Source: Rhodospirillales bacterium (GTDB lineage Bacteria > Pseudomonadota > Alphaproteobacteria > Rhodospirillales > Defluviicoccaceae). Taken from it: a stretch of DNA of 5,790 bases. The DNA lies in assembly GCA_026125865.1 (NCBI GenBank), contig JAHCKI010000170.1:1-5790 (forward strand). The letters run 5' to 3'. Below are positions 1-5,790 of this stretch, piece by piece. The first letter of the stretch is position 1, and each line of letters opens with the position of its first letter. The notes under the pieces are model-generated. The model had not been told where the DNA came from, made no database searches, and was given only the letters and a program-made list of their open reading frames with translations. A program made the position numbers and the translations under genes.

Positions 1-616
1 GCGCCAAGCCCGTGCTGGTTCGGGTAATCAGACGCTCGGCGGCGGCCGTGAAGCGGTCGAAGAGATGCCAATGGTCCCAGTCGGTCTGCGTAACCCGCCA
101 GCGGGTCAGGGGGTCCTTTTCCAGTGAGCGCAGCCGTTCCTTCTGTGCTTTTTTGCCGAGGTGCAACCAGAACTTGTTGATCAGAGCGCCATCGTCCGCC
201 AGCGATTCCTCGAACGCGATGACCCGATCCAGGGCTTCATCGAACTCGGCTTCCGAGATCCGCTCGTGAACACGGTCGAGCAGCGGGCGCGAATACCAGC
301 AGCTTAAGAACAAACCGATGCGTCCCTTGGGCGGCAGGTCCCGCCAGTAGCGCCAATACTCCGGGCGTTCGGACATCTCGTCGGAGGGAGGGCCGTAAGC
401 ATGCGTAATAAGCCAGCGCGGGTCCAGCCATTCGTTCAAGGTATTGACGGTCTCGCCCTTGCCTGCGGCGTCCACCCCTGAAAACACGACGATGGTCGGA
501 AATTTGCGCGACTTCAGGTGCTGTTGAATTTCGAGAAGTTCCGCCCGCACCATGGGCAGCTTTTCGTGAAACTCTTTCTTTGGAAGCGCACGCCCCAATT
601 CAGCCGTTCTGAACAT
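1..616 (-). CDS. pap: Polyphosphate:AMP phosphotransferase (two-domain PPK2 family), N-terminal part, cut by window edge
   Basis: The reading frame starts at ATG 616-614 and stays open to base 1, giving 205 residues; the rest lies outside the window. The sequence begins MFRTAELG and has a Walker A loop, GVDAAGKGE (residues 47-55), then LNEWLDPRW, a PPSDEMSERPEYWRYW stretch, LPPKGRIG and a WYSR motif (107-110). These are hallmarks of the PPK2 fold, and this start and order fit the N-terminal domain of class II (Pap-type) proteins, which carry two PPK2 domains in about 500 residues. Pap transfers phosphate from polyphosphate to AMP, making ADP in the cytoplasm. The usual PPK2 Walker B FDRSWYNR is replaced here by FLSCWYSR, lacking the Asp-Arg pair, so this domain is probably structural and catalysis would sit in the unseen C-terminal domain. 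A good Shine-Dalgarno lies 10 bases upstream of the start. The gene is divergent from ppx. A single-domain PPK2 is less likely, given the start and the degenerate motif. Confidence 0.9.
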   Translation of the reverse strand, partial: MFRTAELGRALPKKEFHEKLPMVRAELLEIQQHLKSRKFPTIVVFSGVDAAGKGETVNTLNEWLDPRWLITHAYGPPSDEMSERPEYWRYWRDLPPKGRIGLFLSCWYSRPLLDRVHERISEAEFDEALDRVIAFEESLADDGALINKFWLHLGKKAQKERLRSLEKDPLTRWRVTQTDWDHWHLFDRFTAAAERLITRTSTGLA

Positions 617-625
617 GGTCTTTGG

Positions 626-632
626 TCCTCCC
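626..632 (-). promoter_or_regulatory. Shine-Dalgarno of pap
   Basis: Read on the minus strand this is GGGAGGA, with its GGAGG core ending 10 bases before the ATG at 616. It is the strongest ribosome binding site in the window and supports that start. Confidence 0.75.
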
Positions 633-642
633 GTAACCGACC

Positions 643-671
643 ATGTTAGCCTAGGCGGCGGCTTTTGTCTC
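643..671 (-). promoter_or_regulatory. Candidate sigma-70-type promoter of pap
   Basis: On the minus strand GAGACA (671-666) and TAACAT (648-643) are separated by exactly 17 bases. Each matches four of six bases of the -35 and -10 consensus. Transcription would start near 636, giving a short leader that contains the ribosome binding site. The match is modest and no other promoter for this gene stands out. Confidence 0.3.
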
Positions 672-769
672 TCGCGTTGACATCCGTTTGTGCCCTGCAG
701 CGGTCGTGGTATGGTCCCGGTTCATAGGGTGCAATGCCGTGTCGGCGGTGTGTACATGGGCGGGACTAC

Positions 770-775
770 AAGGGA
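770..775 (+). promoter_or_regulatory. Ribosome binding site that favours the 788 start of ppx
   Basis: AAGGGA lies 12 bases before the ATG at 788. The rival ATG at 734 has only AGGG (726-729) four bases upstream, which is too close for normal initiation. The extra 18 residues that the 734 start would add (Cys-, Arg- and Lys-rich) do not resemble a Ppx N terminus. Confidence 0.5.
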
Positions 776-787
776 AAACATCGTTCA

Positions 788-2302
788 ATGGTTGCGTCGC
801 AATACTTCGCGCCGGCGTCGGATGCAAATGCCGAACCCGCGCCCACGACTCCCGGCCGAGTCGGTGTCGTCGATATCGGCTCCAATACGGTACGACTCGT
901 GGTGTACGACACGCCGACGCGCCTTCCCATTCCCATCTTCAATGAAAAGGCCCAGTGTGCGTTGGGGGCCGACATGGGCAAGACCGGCCGCCTGAACGAG
1001 AAGGGCGCGACCGTGGCGCTGGCGACACTGGCGCGGTTCGCGCGGCTGGTGCAGGCCATGGGCGTCGCGCGTCTGGAAATCGTCGCCACGGCGGCGGTAC
1101 GCGATGCCAGCGACGGCACGGACTTCGCCGCCGAGGCGGAGCGAGTGTGCGGCGAACCTGTGCATGTGCTGTCAGGCGCCGAGGAGGCGCGGCTGGCTGC
1201 GGTAGGGCTGCTGAACGGGGTGCCGTCGGCCGACGGCGTACTCGGCGATTTGGGCGGCGGCAGCCTCGATTTGGTCGGTCTCGACGACGGACAGATCGGC
1301 ACCTTCGCCACGTTGTCTTTGGGGCACCTGCGCCTGAAGGACGACTCGGGCGGCGACCGTACCGAAGCGCGGCGCCTCGTCGATGCCGGACTGAAGAAGA
1401 TCGATTGGCTGGACGGCATCCAGGGGCGTTCGTTCTATGCCGTCGGCGGTTCCTGGCGCGCCCTTGCCCGTATTCTGATCGAACAGACCCACCATCCGCT
1501 TCACGTTCTGGACAATTTCACCATCGGTTTTTTTGACGCGTTGCGGTTGACGAACCTCATAGGCGGTCTTGGCCAAGAAACCCTTGAGCAGCTCTCGGGC
1601 ATTACCAGCCGTCGTGTAGAGACCCTCCCCTATGCCGCGATCGCCCTGTCCGCCATCATCGAGGCGGCGCGCCCGGCGAAGGTCGTGTTTTCCGGCTTCG
1701 GCATGCGCGAGGGGCAAATGCTGGAGCTACTGCCGCCCGACCTGCGGCACCAGGACCCGCTGATCAGCGCTTGCGAGACCCATGCCGAGCGCACCGGCCG
1801 CTTCGCCATGCATGGCCAGGAAATCCTCGATTGGATGTCGCCGTTGTTCGCGGACGAAACCGAGGCGCAGCGGCGTCTCAGGCTGGCGGCCTGCCTGCTG
1901 TCGGATATCGGTTGGAGCGAACATCCGGACTATCGCGCACTGCATGCGTTCGAAAGAGTGCTGCGAATTCCTTACGCCGGGCTGACCCATGACGGCCGGG
2001 GATTGCTCGCGGTTGCCGTTTTTGTTCGCTACAAGGGGAATTCGGACGATCCCCTGGTCACGTCGATCCATGATTTTCTCGATGATGACGGGTTCACGCG
2101 CGCGCGAACCATCGGATTGGCGTTGCGCCTCGCGCATACCCTCTCCGGCGGCGCGCCGGGATTCCTGTCACTGAGTCCGCTCGAGGTCGGCAAGGAGCGC
2201 CTGACGCTCGCGGTGCCCGATCCGGTGTTTCTCAGCGAAGCGGTCGAGCGACGATTCAATGCCCTCGCCCGTCACCTCGGCCTAAAGGGAAAATTCAGCT
2301 GA
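788..2302 (+). CDS. ppx: Ppx/GppA-family exopolyphosphatase / guanosine pentaphosphate phosphohydrolase
   Basis: 504 residues from ATG 788 (522 if the ATG at 734 is used). The product belongs to the actin-like ASKHA fold and should remove terminal phosphate from polyphosphate, and possibly from pppGpp, in the cytoplasm. Visible motifs, numbered from 788: phosphate-1 loop VVDIGSNTVRLVVYD (27-41), ATAAVRDA (100-107), SGAEEARL (129-136, which contains the family's catalytic acidic residue), phosphate-2 loop GDLGGGSLDL (153-162), AVGGSWRALA (218-227, normally GGT) and SGFGMREG (302-309). From about residue 330 onward is an alpha-helical HD-like C-terminal domain, as in long Ppx proteins; its LSDIGW stretch (371-376) takes the place of the LHEIG-like motif. 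The full set of motifs indicates an active, intact enzyme. It faces away from pap, so two polyphosphate-using genes share one intergenic region. Sequence alone does not separate Ppx from GppA activity. Confidence 0.93.
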   Translation: MVASQYFAPASDANAEPAPTTPGRVGVVDIGSNTVRLVVYDTPTRLPIPIFNEKAQCALGADMGKTGRLNEKGATVALATLARFARLVQAMGVARLEIVATAAVRDASDGTDFAAEAERVCGEPVHVLSGAEEARLAAVGLLNGVPSADGVLGDLGGGSLDLVGLDDGQIGTFATLSLGHLRLKDDSGGDRTEARRLVDAGLKKIDWLDGIQGRSFYAVGGSWRALARILIEQTHHPLHVLDNFTIGFFDALRLTNLIGGLGQETLEQLSGITSRRVETLPYAAIALSAIIEAARPAKVVFSGFGMREGQMLELLPPDLRHQDPLISACETHAERTGRFAMHGQEILDWMSPLFADETEAQRRLRLAACLLSDIGWSEHPDYRALHAFERVLRIPYAGLTHDGRGLLAVAVFVRYKGNSDDPLVTSIHDFLDDDGFTRARTIGLALRLAHTLSGGAPGFLSLSPLEVGKERLTLAVPDPVFLSEAVERRFNALARHLGLKGKFS

Positions 2303-2435
2303 GTTGAGCTGCCGTCGGCTACCATCCCGTATTTCCTTGTTCCGCACCGAGAGATTTTTTAGTGGAGCGCCGAGTTGCCGGGAGTATTTGCTCTTGTCAA
2401 TTGAAATGCGGGATAGACCTTGCGATCAGAGGTGC

Positions 2436-2448
2436 TATCCTGTGGATA
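2436..2448. repeat. Small palindrome overlapping the candidate -10 element
   Basis: TATCC and GGATA form a perfect 5-bp inverted repeat around a 3-base centre (TGT). It could be an operator half-site pair, or simply the consequence of the overlapping DnaA box. Short palindromes occur by chance, so its value rests on its position. Confidence 0.35.
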
Positions 2449-2449
2449 A
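2441..2449 (-). promoter_or_regulatory. Perfect consensus DnaA box
   Basis: TGTGGATAA on the plus strand is the exact complement of the classical 9-mer TTATCCACA bound by DnaA. It is a single copy; I see no cluster of further boxes or AT-rich unwinding element beside it, so it does not look like a replication origin. It sits 21 bases before the earliest start of the downstream gene, where DnaA could act as a transcription regulator. Confidence 0.5.
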
Positions 2450-2453
2450 TTCT

Positions 2454-2459
2454 AAGGGA
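2454..2459 (+). promoter_or_regulatory. Shine-Dalgarno-like site for the TTG start at 2471
   Basis: AAGGGA lies 11 bases before TTG 2471, a workable distance. It is too far (26 bases) from the ATG at 2486, which instead has GGGTG (2473-2477) 8 bases upstream. Confidence 0.4.
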
Positions 2460-2470
2460 CAAACAGTTAC

Positions 2471-4468
2471 TTGGGTGTCGTGGGAATGGTGACATATCTT
2501 GGTTTGTTTTTGGCCTTTGTGGGCCTACTTGTGGCTTTGATTGGGGGTACTCATAGCTCGGATGCCATCGGTCGCCGCCATCTCGCGATTTCCGGGTGGA
2601 TTGCAGGAGCGCTCATCCTGACGGGTATCATCGCCGGTTTTGCGGGCGCGTATGAAGTCGGCATGCAACGCGCGGATCTCGCCGCGCAAGTGAAAACGGT
2701 CGACAAAAACCTTGGGGATCTTCGGAAGGAATTGAGTACAGCCAAGGAACAGCGGAACGCCAAGGTCGCGGAAGCCAACCAACTTCGAGTTCGTGTTGAG
2801 GAACTCAGTACGCAGTTGGAGACGGAGAAGGAAAAGCTGGAGGTCACTCGGCGCAACGAGATGTATCTTCGTTTGCAGATCGAAAGCCAGGCCAAGGACG
2901 GCGCCGGCGAAAACGACCGGCCGGAATTGAAGAAAGTGTTGAGCGAGAAAGTCGATCTCGACGAACAGCGCACCTGGAAGCTAGAAAAGCGTTTGTTTTC
3001 GGGGGGCACGCTGGAATTGAGCGGTTTCGATTGCAGTGTTCTCGTCGAGTACGGCGAAGAACGTCAGTTCGTTCGCTTGCGGCCCAATCGAGCGCGAACA
3101 CTATTGCTCATGTCGGCCGGCCCTCAGCCGTTCCCCATCCAAATGACACGCTCTTCCGGAACCCGTTGCAGCGGTAGTTTCGTGGTTTTCGAACCGGAAG
3201 ACAGCCCCATCGCGATCATCGCGGAAGCAGTGGAACCGCCACAGCCGCCGATGACGGAACCCGTGACGGCCGAAGCCGCGACGGCGGCGCCAACCGAACC
3301 CGCGACATCGACGGTACCGGCGTCTTCGACCGACAATGGCGAACAAACGGTCGTTTCCTCGGCACCGGTGACCCCGGAGGCGCCGTCCACCGACGCCAAG
3401 GCCGAACAGTCTCCGGCACCGGCGGTGACGGCCGAGACGCCCACTGAAACGCCCACTGAAACGCCTGCCGAAAGCACCGAGGACCAGGCCGTCATGTCGA
3501 AAGTGGCGGCGGCGATCATGTCGATAGTCGGTGGTGGCGCGAAGGGGGAGGCGCAAAAGGACCAACCATCGGAAGCTGAGGTCGCGAAGGCCCAGATAGC
3601 GGACGCCCAAGCCGCGGATGCGAAGGCACCGCCGGTGGAAGCACCGATCGAGGCGCGGAAGGCGGATACCGCACAGGAAGATGCCACGGGCCCCATGATA
3701 TCGGGCGCGCCAGCCGATGAAACCATCACCAACCGGCCCGTTGAGACGACAGTTCCGGTGGCAGCCGAGACGCCGACTGCTGAGGCCGCGCCCGAAAAGA
3801 CGGCCGAGGCACCATCTCCGGTGGCCGCGCCCGAACAGGTCGTTCAGCCATCGGGACCGGTTGTCACGGAAGTTGCGGCCGCCGAGACTGCCGGAGAACA
3901 GCCGGCGGAACCGCCGGCACCCGCGGCCGCACCCGCACCAGTAGCGGCATTACCCACGGACACGGTTCAAGAACAGGGACCAAAGCCGGAACCGAGATCA
4001 GAGCCGGTGGCGGAACCGGAGAGTCCAACACCGACGGCCGAAACCGTTGCGGCGGAGCAGGGTAACGAAACGCCGGCAGCGGACTCGGCTTCCATGCCCG
4101 TTCCGACCGCGAAGCTGTTGCCCTCCGACGTTCCTCTGGCGGCGTTATCGCAGGAGCGAGAACAAGAGCCGGAACAAACCGAAAGCGCGGAGACGCGGAC
4201 CGCCGAGTTTCCCCCGGTCGGACCCGACGCGCCGCCCATTCCGACACCCTGGAACCTGCCCCAGGAAACGAAGGCGGAGACGGCTCCCGCTCCCACTCCC
4301 GAACAGACCGAGGCGGACACGCAGCAGACCGAAGCCGCCGAACGCCAAGCCCCTGAGCAAGCTACCACCGAGCAACAGACCGAGGTTGAACAGCAGGCCA
4401 AAATCGTGCCGGTCGGTCCCTATGGCCAAGGTTTCCCGCCGCCGCACCGGAAGCCAAATCGGCTCTGA
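2471..4468 (+). CDS. Unknown membrane-anchored protein with coiled coil and long Pro/Ala/Glu/Thr-rich region
   Basis: 665 residues from TTG 2471; GTG 2480 and ATG 2486 (660 residues) are alternative starts. I do not recognise a family. In order: membrane helix about 8-26; a loop with Arg35-Arg36; membrane helix about 38-60; a charged heptad-like coiled coil about 66-137; a compact, probably beta-rich region about 165-252 with Cys188 and Cys233; a low-complexity region about 253-643 rich in Pro, Ala, Glu and Thr and nearly free of aromatics; and a basic Gly/Pro-rich tail, IVPVGPYGQGFPPPHRK (645-661). Two basic residues in the loop suggest it is cytoplasmic, putting both ends in the periplasm, where the cysteines could pair and the disordered stretch could reach through the cell wall, as in TonB or TolA. 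No TonB or TolA C-terminal domain is visible. A hydrophobic island (339-356) interrupts the low-complexity region. The gene follows ppx by 168 bp and probably has its own promoter. Its coding status is secure from length, membrane helices and frame; its function is not known. Confidence 0.8.
   Translation: MGVVGMVTYLGLFLAFVGLLVALIGGTHSSDAIGRRHLAISGWIAGALILTGIIAGFAGAYEVGMQRADLAAQVKTVDKNLGDLRKELSTAKEQRNAKVAEANQLRVRVEELSTQLETEKEKLEVTRRNEMYLRLQIESQAKDGAGENDRPELKKVLSEKVDLDEQRTWKLEKRLFSGGTLELSGFDCSVLVEYGEERQFVRLRPNRARTLLLMSAGPQPFPIQMTRSSGTRCSGSFVVFEPEDSPIAIIAEAVEPPQPPMTEPVTAEAATAAPTEPATSTVPASSTDNGEQTVVSSAPVTPEAPSTDAKAEQSPAPAVTAETPTETPTETPAESTEDQAVMSKVAAAIMSIVGGGAKGEAQKDQPSEAEVAKAQIADAQAADAKAPPVEAPIEARKADTAQEDATGPMISGAPADETITNRPVETTVPVAAETPTAEAAPEKTAEAPSPVAAPEQVVQPSGPVVTEVAAAETAGEQPAEPPAPAAAPAPVAALPTDTVQEQGPKPEPRSEPVAEPESPTPTAETVAAEQGNETPAADSASMPVPTAKLLPSDVPLAALSQEREQEPEQTESAETRTAEFPPVGPDAPPIPTPWNLPQETKAETAPAPTPEQTEADTQQTEAAERQAPEQATTEQQTEVEQQAKIVPVGPYGQGFPPPHRKPNRL
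3437..3472 (+). repeat. Three tandem 12-bp units coding for Thr-Pro-(Thr/Ala)-Glu
   Basis: Units at 3437-3448 and 3449-3460 are identical (ACGCCCACTGAA); the third (3461-3472) differs at three bases. They are in frame and encode residues 323-334 of the unknown membrane protein. The near-identity suggests recent slippage or duplication inside the low-complexity region, so repeat number may vary between strains. Confidence 0.8.
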
Positions 4469-4477
4469 ACCGAATTG

Positions 4478-4516
4478 AAAATAAACGCCGCCGCGTTGGT
4501 ATTACTCGGCGGCGTT
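4478..4516 (-). terminator. Intrinsic terminator of the RND gene, overlapping its stop codon
   Basis: Read on the minus strand, AACGCCGCCG (4516-4507) and CGGCGGCGTT (4493-4484) form a perfect 10-bp GC-rich stem with a 13-base loop. The T-rich TTTATTTT (4485-4478) follows, overlapping the stem base by two bases. The 5' arm codes for the last residues Asn-Ala-Ala-Glu, and the TAA stop lies in the loop. On the plus strand no T tract follows the stem, so it acts less well, if at all, for the convergent gene. Confidence 0.75.
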
Positions 4517-5790
4517 ACGCTCGGTCAACGGCGCGACCAAAGACAGCAGCGGCGGAATGATGAGAAGCGTCAATAGCGCAGACATAGCCAGGCCGCCGAC
4601 CACAACCGATCCCAATCCGCGATAGAGTTCGGACCCGGCGCCCGGAAACAAAACTAATGGCAACATACCGAACACGCTGGTCAGCGTTGACATGAAAATG
4701 GGGCGAATGCGGTCCTGGGTCGCGGCGACGATAGCATCGCCGATGTCCATATCTTCGACGCGGGTATGATAAAGGGTCTGGTGAACGAGCAGGATGGCGT
4801 TATTGACGACGATGCCGACAAGAATGACGAAGCCCAACAATGTCAGCATGTCCAGCGGCTGGTAGGTGAATAGGTTCAGAAGCGCCAGTCCGCCAACGCC
4901 GCCGGCAGTGGCGAGCGGCACCGCCAGCACGATGATCAGCGGGAACACGAAGCTCTCGAACAAGACGGCCATCACCAGGTAAACGATGGCGATGGCGAGC
5001 AGGAATTGCCACTCCATCTCTTCCCATGTTTGAGTAAGTTTGTCGGCGGTGCCGGCAAGGCGCATGGTGACGCCCGGCGGCAACCCGTCGGCCTCAAGTG
5101 GTTCGATGACCTTGGCCCGCAGGGCCTCCATGGCGGCTTCGAGTGGAAGTGCGGGCGCTGGACGCACATCCAAGGTCACTGTCCGCTCGCGCTCCAGGTG
5201 ACGGATCTCCGTCGGCCCCGATGTCAACACCACATTGGCCAGCGCGCTGACCGGAAGGATCTGTCCCGATGCTGTAACGATGGGAAGGTCGGCGATGCCT
5301 TGGGTGGTTGTGACTTGCCCCTCGGGGCCGGTCAACATCAGATCGATGCGTTTACCGTCAACCGTGATTTCTGCGACTCGCAGACCGTCGTTGAAGGCGT
5401 CGACACTGTTGCTGAACCCCTGCGCCGTCAATCCGGCGTCGGCGAGGCGTACGCGATCGGGAAAGATCCGGAGTTCGGGTGCTCCCAGTTCCAACCCCGG
5501 TCGTGGTCGCATCTGATGGCCTTTGTTGCGTGGCAGCGCCAGGGACACCGCGCGAGCAGCGCGTTGAGCCACGTCCAGGGTCGCTTCCAGGTCGGGGCCA
5601 GACACATTGAGGTCGATCTTGCGACCACCGCCAACAGCGCGGCCGAACATCGAAGGCTGACTGATGATACCGAACGCACCCGGTTCCCGGTACACCAACG
5701 GTTCGAGAACGGGAATGAGTTCAGCGACCCGTTGGGGCTCGATCGAGGTACCGCCAAGGAAGGTCGTCTCGTGCCGAGCGACAAAGAAGA
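4502..5790 (-). CDS. RND-family efflux permease (AcrB/HAE1-like), C-terminal 428 residues, cut by window edge
   Basis: The frame is open from the right edge (first whole codon 5788-5786) to TAA 4504-4502, so no start lies in the window; an in-frame TTG at 5698 is internal. Full-length RND permeases have about 1,000-1,050 residues, so this is roughly the last 40%. Numbered from the first visible residue: end of the porter and docking regions with PELRIFPDRVRLADAGL (104-120) and ITVDGKRIDLML (141-152); a second porter part around 195-250; then five membrane helices near 261-284, 285-307, 314-338, 363-381 and 392-418. GIVVNNAILL (325-334) and the DAIVAATQDRIRPIFM stretch (351-366) are RND signatures of the TM10-TM11 region. 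The protein should be an inner-membrane proton-driven pump working with a membrane fusion protein and outer-membrane channel, neither visible here. The proton-relay helix lies outside the window, so substrate class cannot be judged. The gene is convergent with the unknown membrane protein gene. Confidence 0.93.
   Translation of the reverse strand, partial: FFVARHETTFLGGTSIEPQRVAELIPVLEPLVYREPGAFGIISQPSMFGRAVGGGRKIDLNVSGPDLEATLDVAQRAARAVSLALPRNKGHQMRPRPGLELGAPELRIFPDRVRLADAGLTAQGFSNSVDAFNDGLRVAEITVDGKRIDLMLTGPEGQVTTTQGIADLPIVTASGQILPVSALANVVLTSGPTEIRHLERERTVTLDVRPAPALPLEAAMEALRAKVIEPLEADGLPPGVTMRLAGTADKLTQTWEEMEWQFLLAIAIVYLVMAVLFESFVFPLIIVLAVPLATAGGVGGLALLNLFTYQPLDMLTLLGFVILVGIVVNNAILLVHQTLYHTRVEDMDIGDAIVAATQDRIRPIFMSTLTSVFGMLPLVLFPGAGSELYRGLGSVVVGGLAMSALLTLLIIPPLLSLVAPLTERNAAE

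Larger units (their letters stand above)
2420..2450 (+). promoter_or_regulatory. Candidate promoter of the unknown membrane protein gene
   Basis: GATAAT (2445-2450) matches five of six bases of the -10 consensus. TTGCGA (2420-2425) matches four of six of the -35, but the 19-base spacer is longer than ideal. Transcription would start near 2457, leaving a very short leader before the gene. The -10 overlaps the DnaA box and palindrome, so a protein bound there would be expected to block this promoter. Confidence 0.3.
2303..2470. other. Intergenic region, more AT-rich than its surroundings
   Basis: This 168-bp gap lies between ppx and the unknown membrane protein gene. It holds a run of six T (2355-2360), but I see no stable hairpin before it, so no convincing terminator for ppx. 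The last 50 bases hold the DnaA-box palindrome, a -10-like hexamer and a Shine-Dalgarno-like site, listed separately. Short reading frames here lack coding character. Confidence 0.6.

Noticed and set aside
12..269. Plus-strand open frame over the pap gene
   Set aside because: The opposite strand encodes the conserved PPK2 domain; this is a shadow frame rich in Arg and Ser.
677..682. Perfect -35 hexamer TTGACA upstream of ppx
   Set aside because: The bases 16-18 away (about 699-706) do not resemble a -10. The nearest -10-like TATGGT (710-715) is 27 bases away, so no complete promoter can be claimed.
664..690. Possible Pho box in the pap-ppx intergenic region
   Set aside because: One half (ATGTCAA on the minus strand) resembles CTGTCAT, but the second half at the required 11-base step does not match, so PhoB control is not supported.
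766..1419. Minus-strand 217-codon open frame opposite ppx
   Set aside because: It lies against the Ppx catalytic motifs, and its translation is Ser/Pro/Arg-rich with no recognisable domain.
2304..2360. Possible terminator of ppx ending in six T
   Set aside because: The only inverted repeat nearby is a 3-bp stem (GCC-GTC-GGC) far from the T run, too weak to be called.
2400..2470. Replication origin around the DnaA box
   Set aside because: There is only one box, with no clustered copies, long AT-rich stretch or origin-associated genes in the window.
2362..2556. Short plus-strand frame starting at GTG in the gap before the unknown gene
   Set aside because: It has no credible ribosome binding site and runs out of frame into the membrane protein gene; no conserved features are seen.
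3124..3732. Long minus-strand open frames opposite the low-complexity region (also 3101-3610 and 3967-4401)
   Set aside because: They are mirror images of biased GC-rich codons. Their translations are low-complexity Ala/Ser/Gly/Val or Arg-rich strings without domains, while the plus strand has clear membrane helices and a coiled coil in one frame.
4047..4478. Second plus-strand frame overlapping the end of the unknown membrane protein gene
   Set aside because: The translation is an Arg/Pro string produced by reading the Pro/Glu/Thr codons out of frame.

Overview
The window is GC-rich DNA with tightly packed genes, most likely from an alphaproteobacterium, possibly Rhodospirillales-like. That placing is an inference from the long Ppx/GppA protein with its alphaproteobacterial-looking C-terminal domain, and from the general base and codon use. 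There are no rRNA or tRNA genes, no CRISPR array and no recognisable insertion sequence or integrase.

Four protein genes fill the window, two of them cut by its edges. On the minus strand at the left edge is the N-terminal part (205 residues) of a two-domain PPK2-family protein, polyphosphate:AMP phosphotransferase (Pap). It faces away from a complete plus-strand Ppx/GppA-family exopolyphosphatase gene (788-2302, alternative start 734). The two share an intergenic region of about 170 bp that must hold both promoters. Both products draw on inorganic polyphosphate: Pap passes its phosphate to AMP, and Ppx hydrolyses it to phosphate. The left half therefore reads as a polyphosphate-use locus.

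After a more AT-rich gap (2303-2470) comes a plus-strand gene (2471-4468) that I cannot assign to a family. Its product has two N-terminal membrane helices, a coiled coil, a small beta-rich region with two cysteines, about 390 residues of Pro/Ala/Glu/Thr-rich low-complexity sequence, and a conserved-looking Gly/Pro-rich basic tail. It looks like an envelope protein anchored in the inner membrane that reaches into the periplasm. The gap before it holds a perfect 9-bp DnaA box inside a small palindrome, overlapping a possible -10 element.

The right edge is the last 428 residues of an RND-family efflux permease on the minus strand, convergent with the unknown gene. A GC-rich stem-loop followed by a T-rich tract overlaps its stop codon and looks like its intrinsic terminator. 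The unknown membrane protein and its upstream region are the least explained parts of the window.
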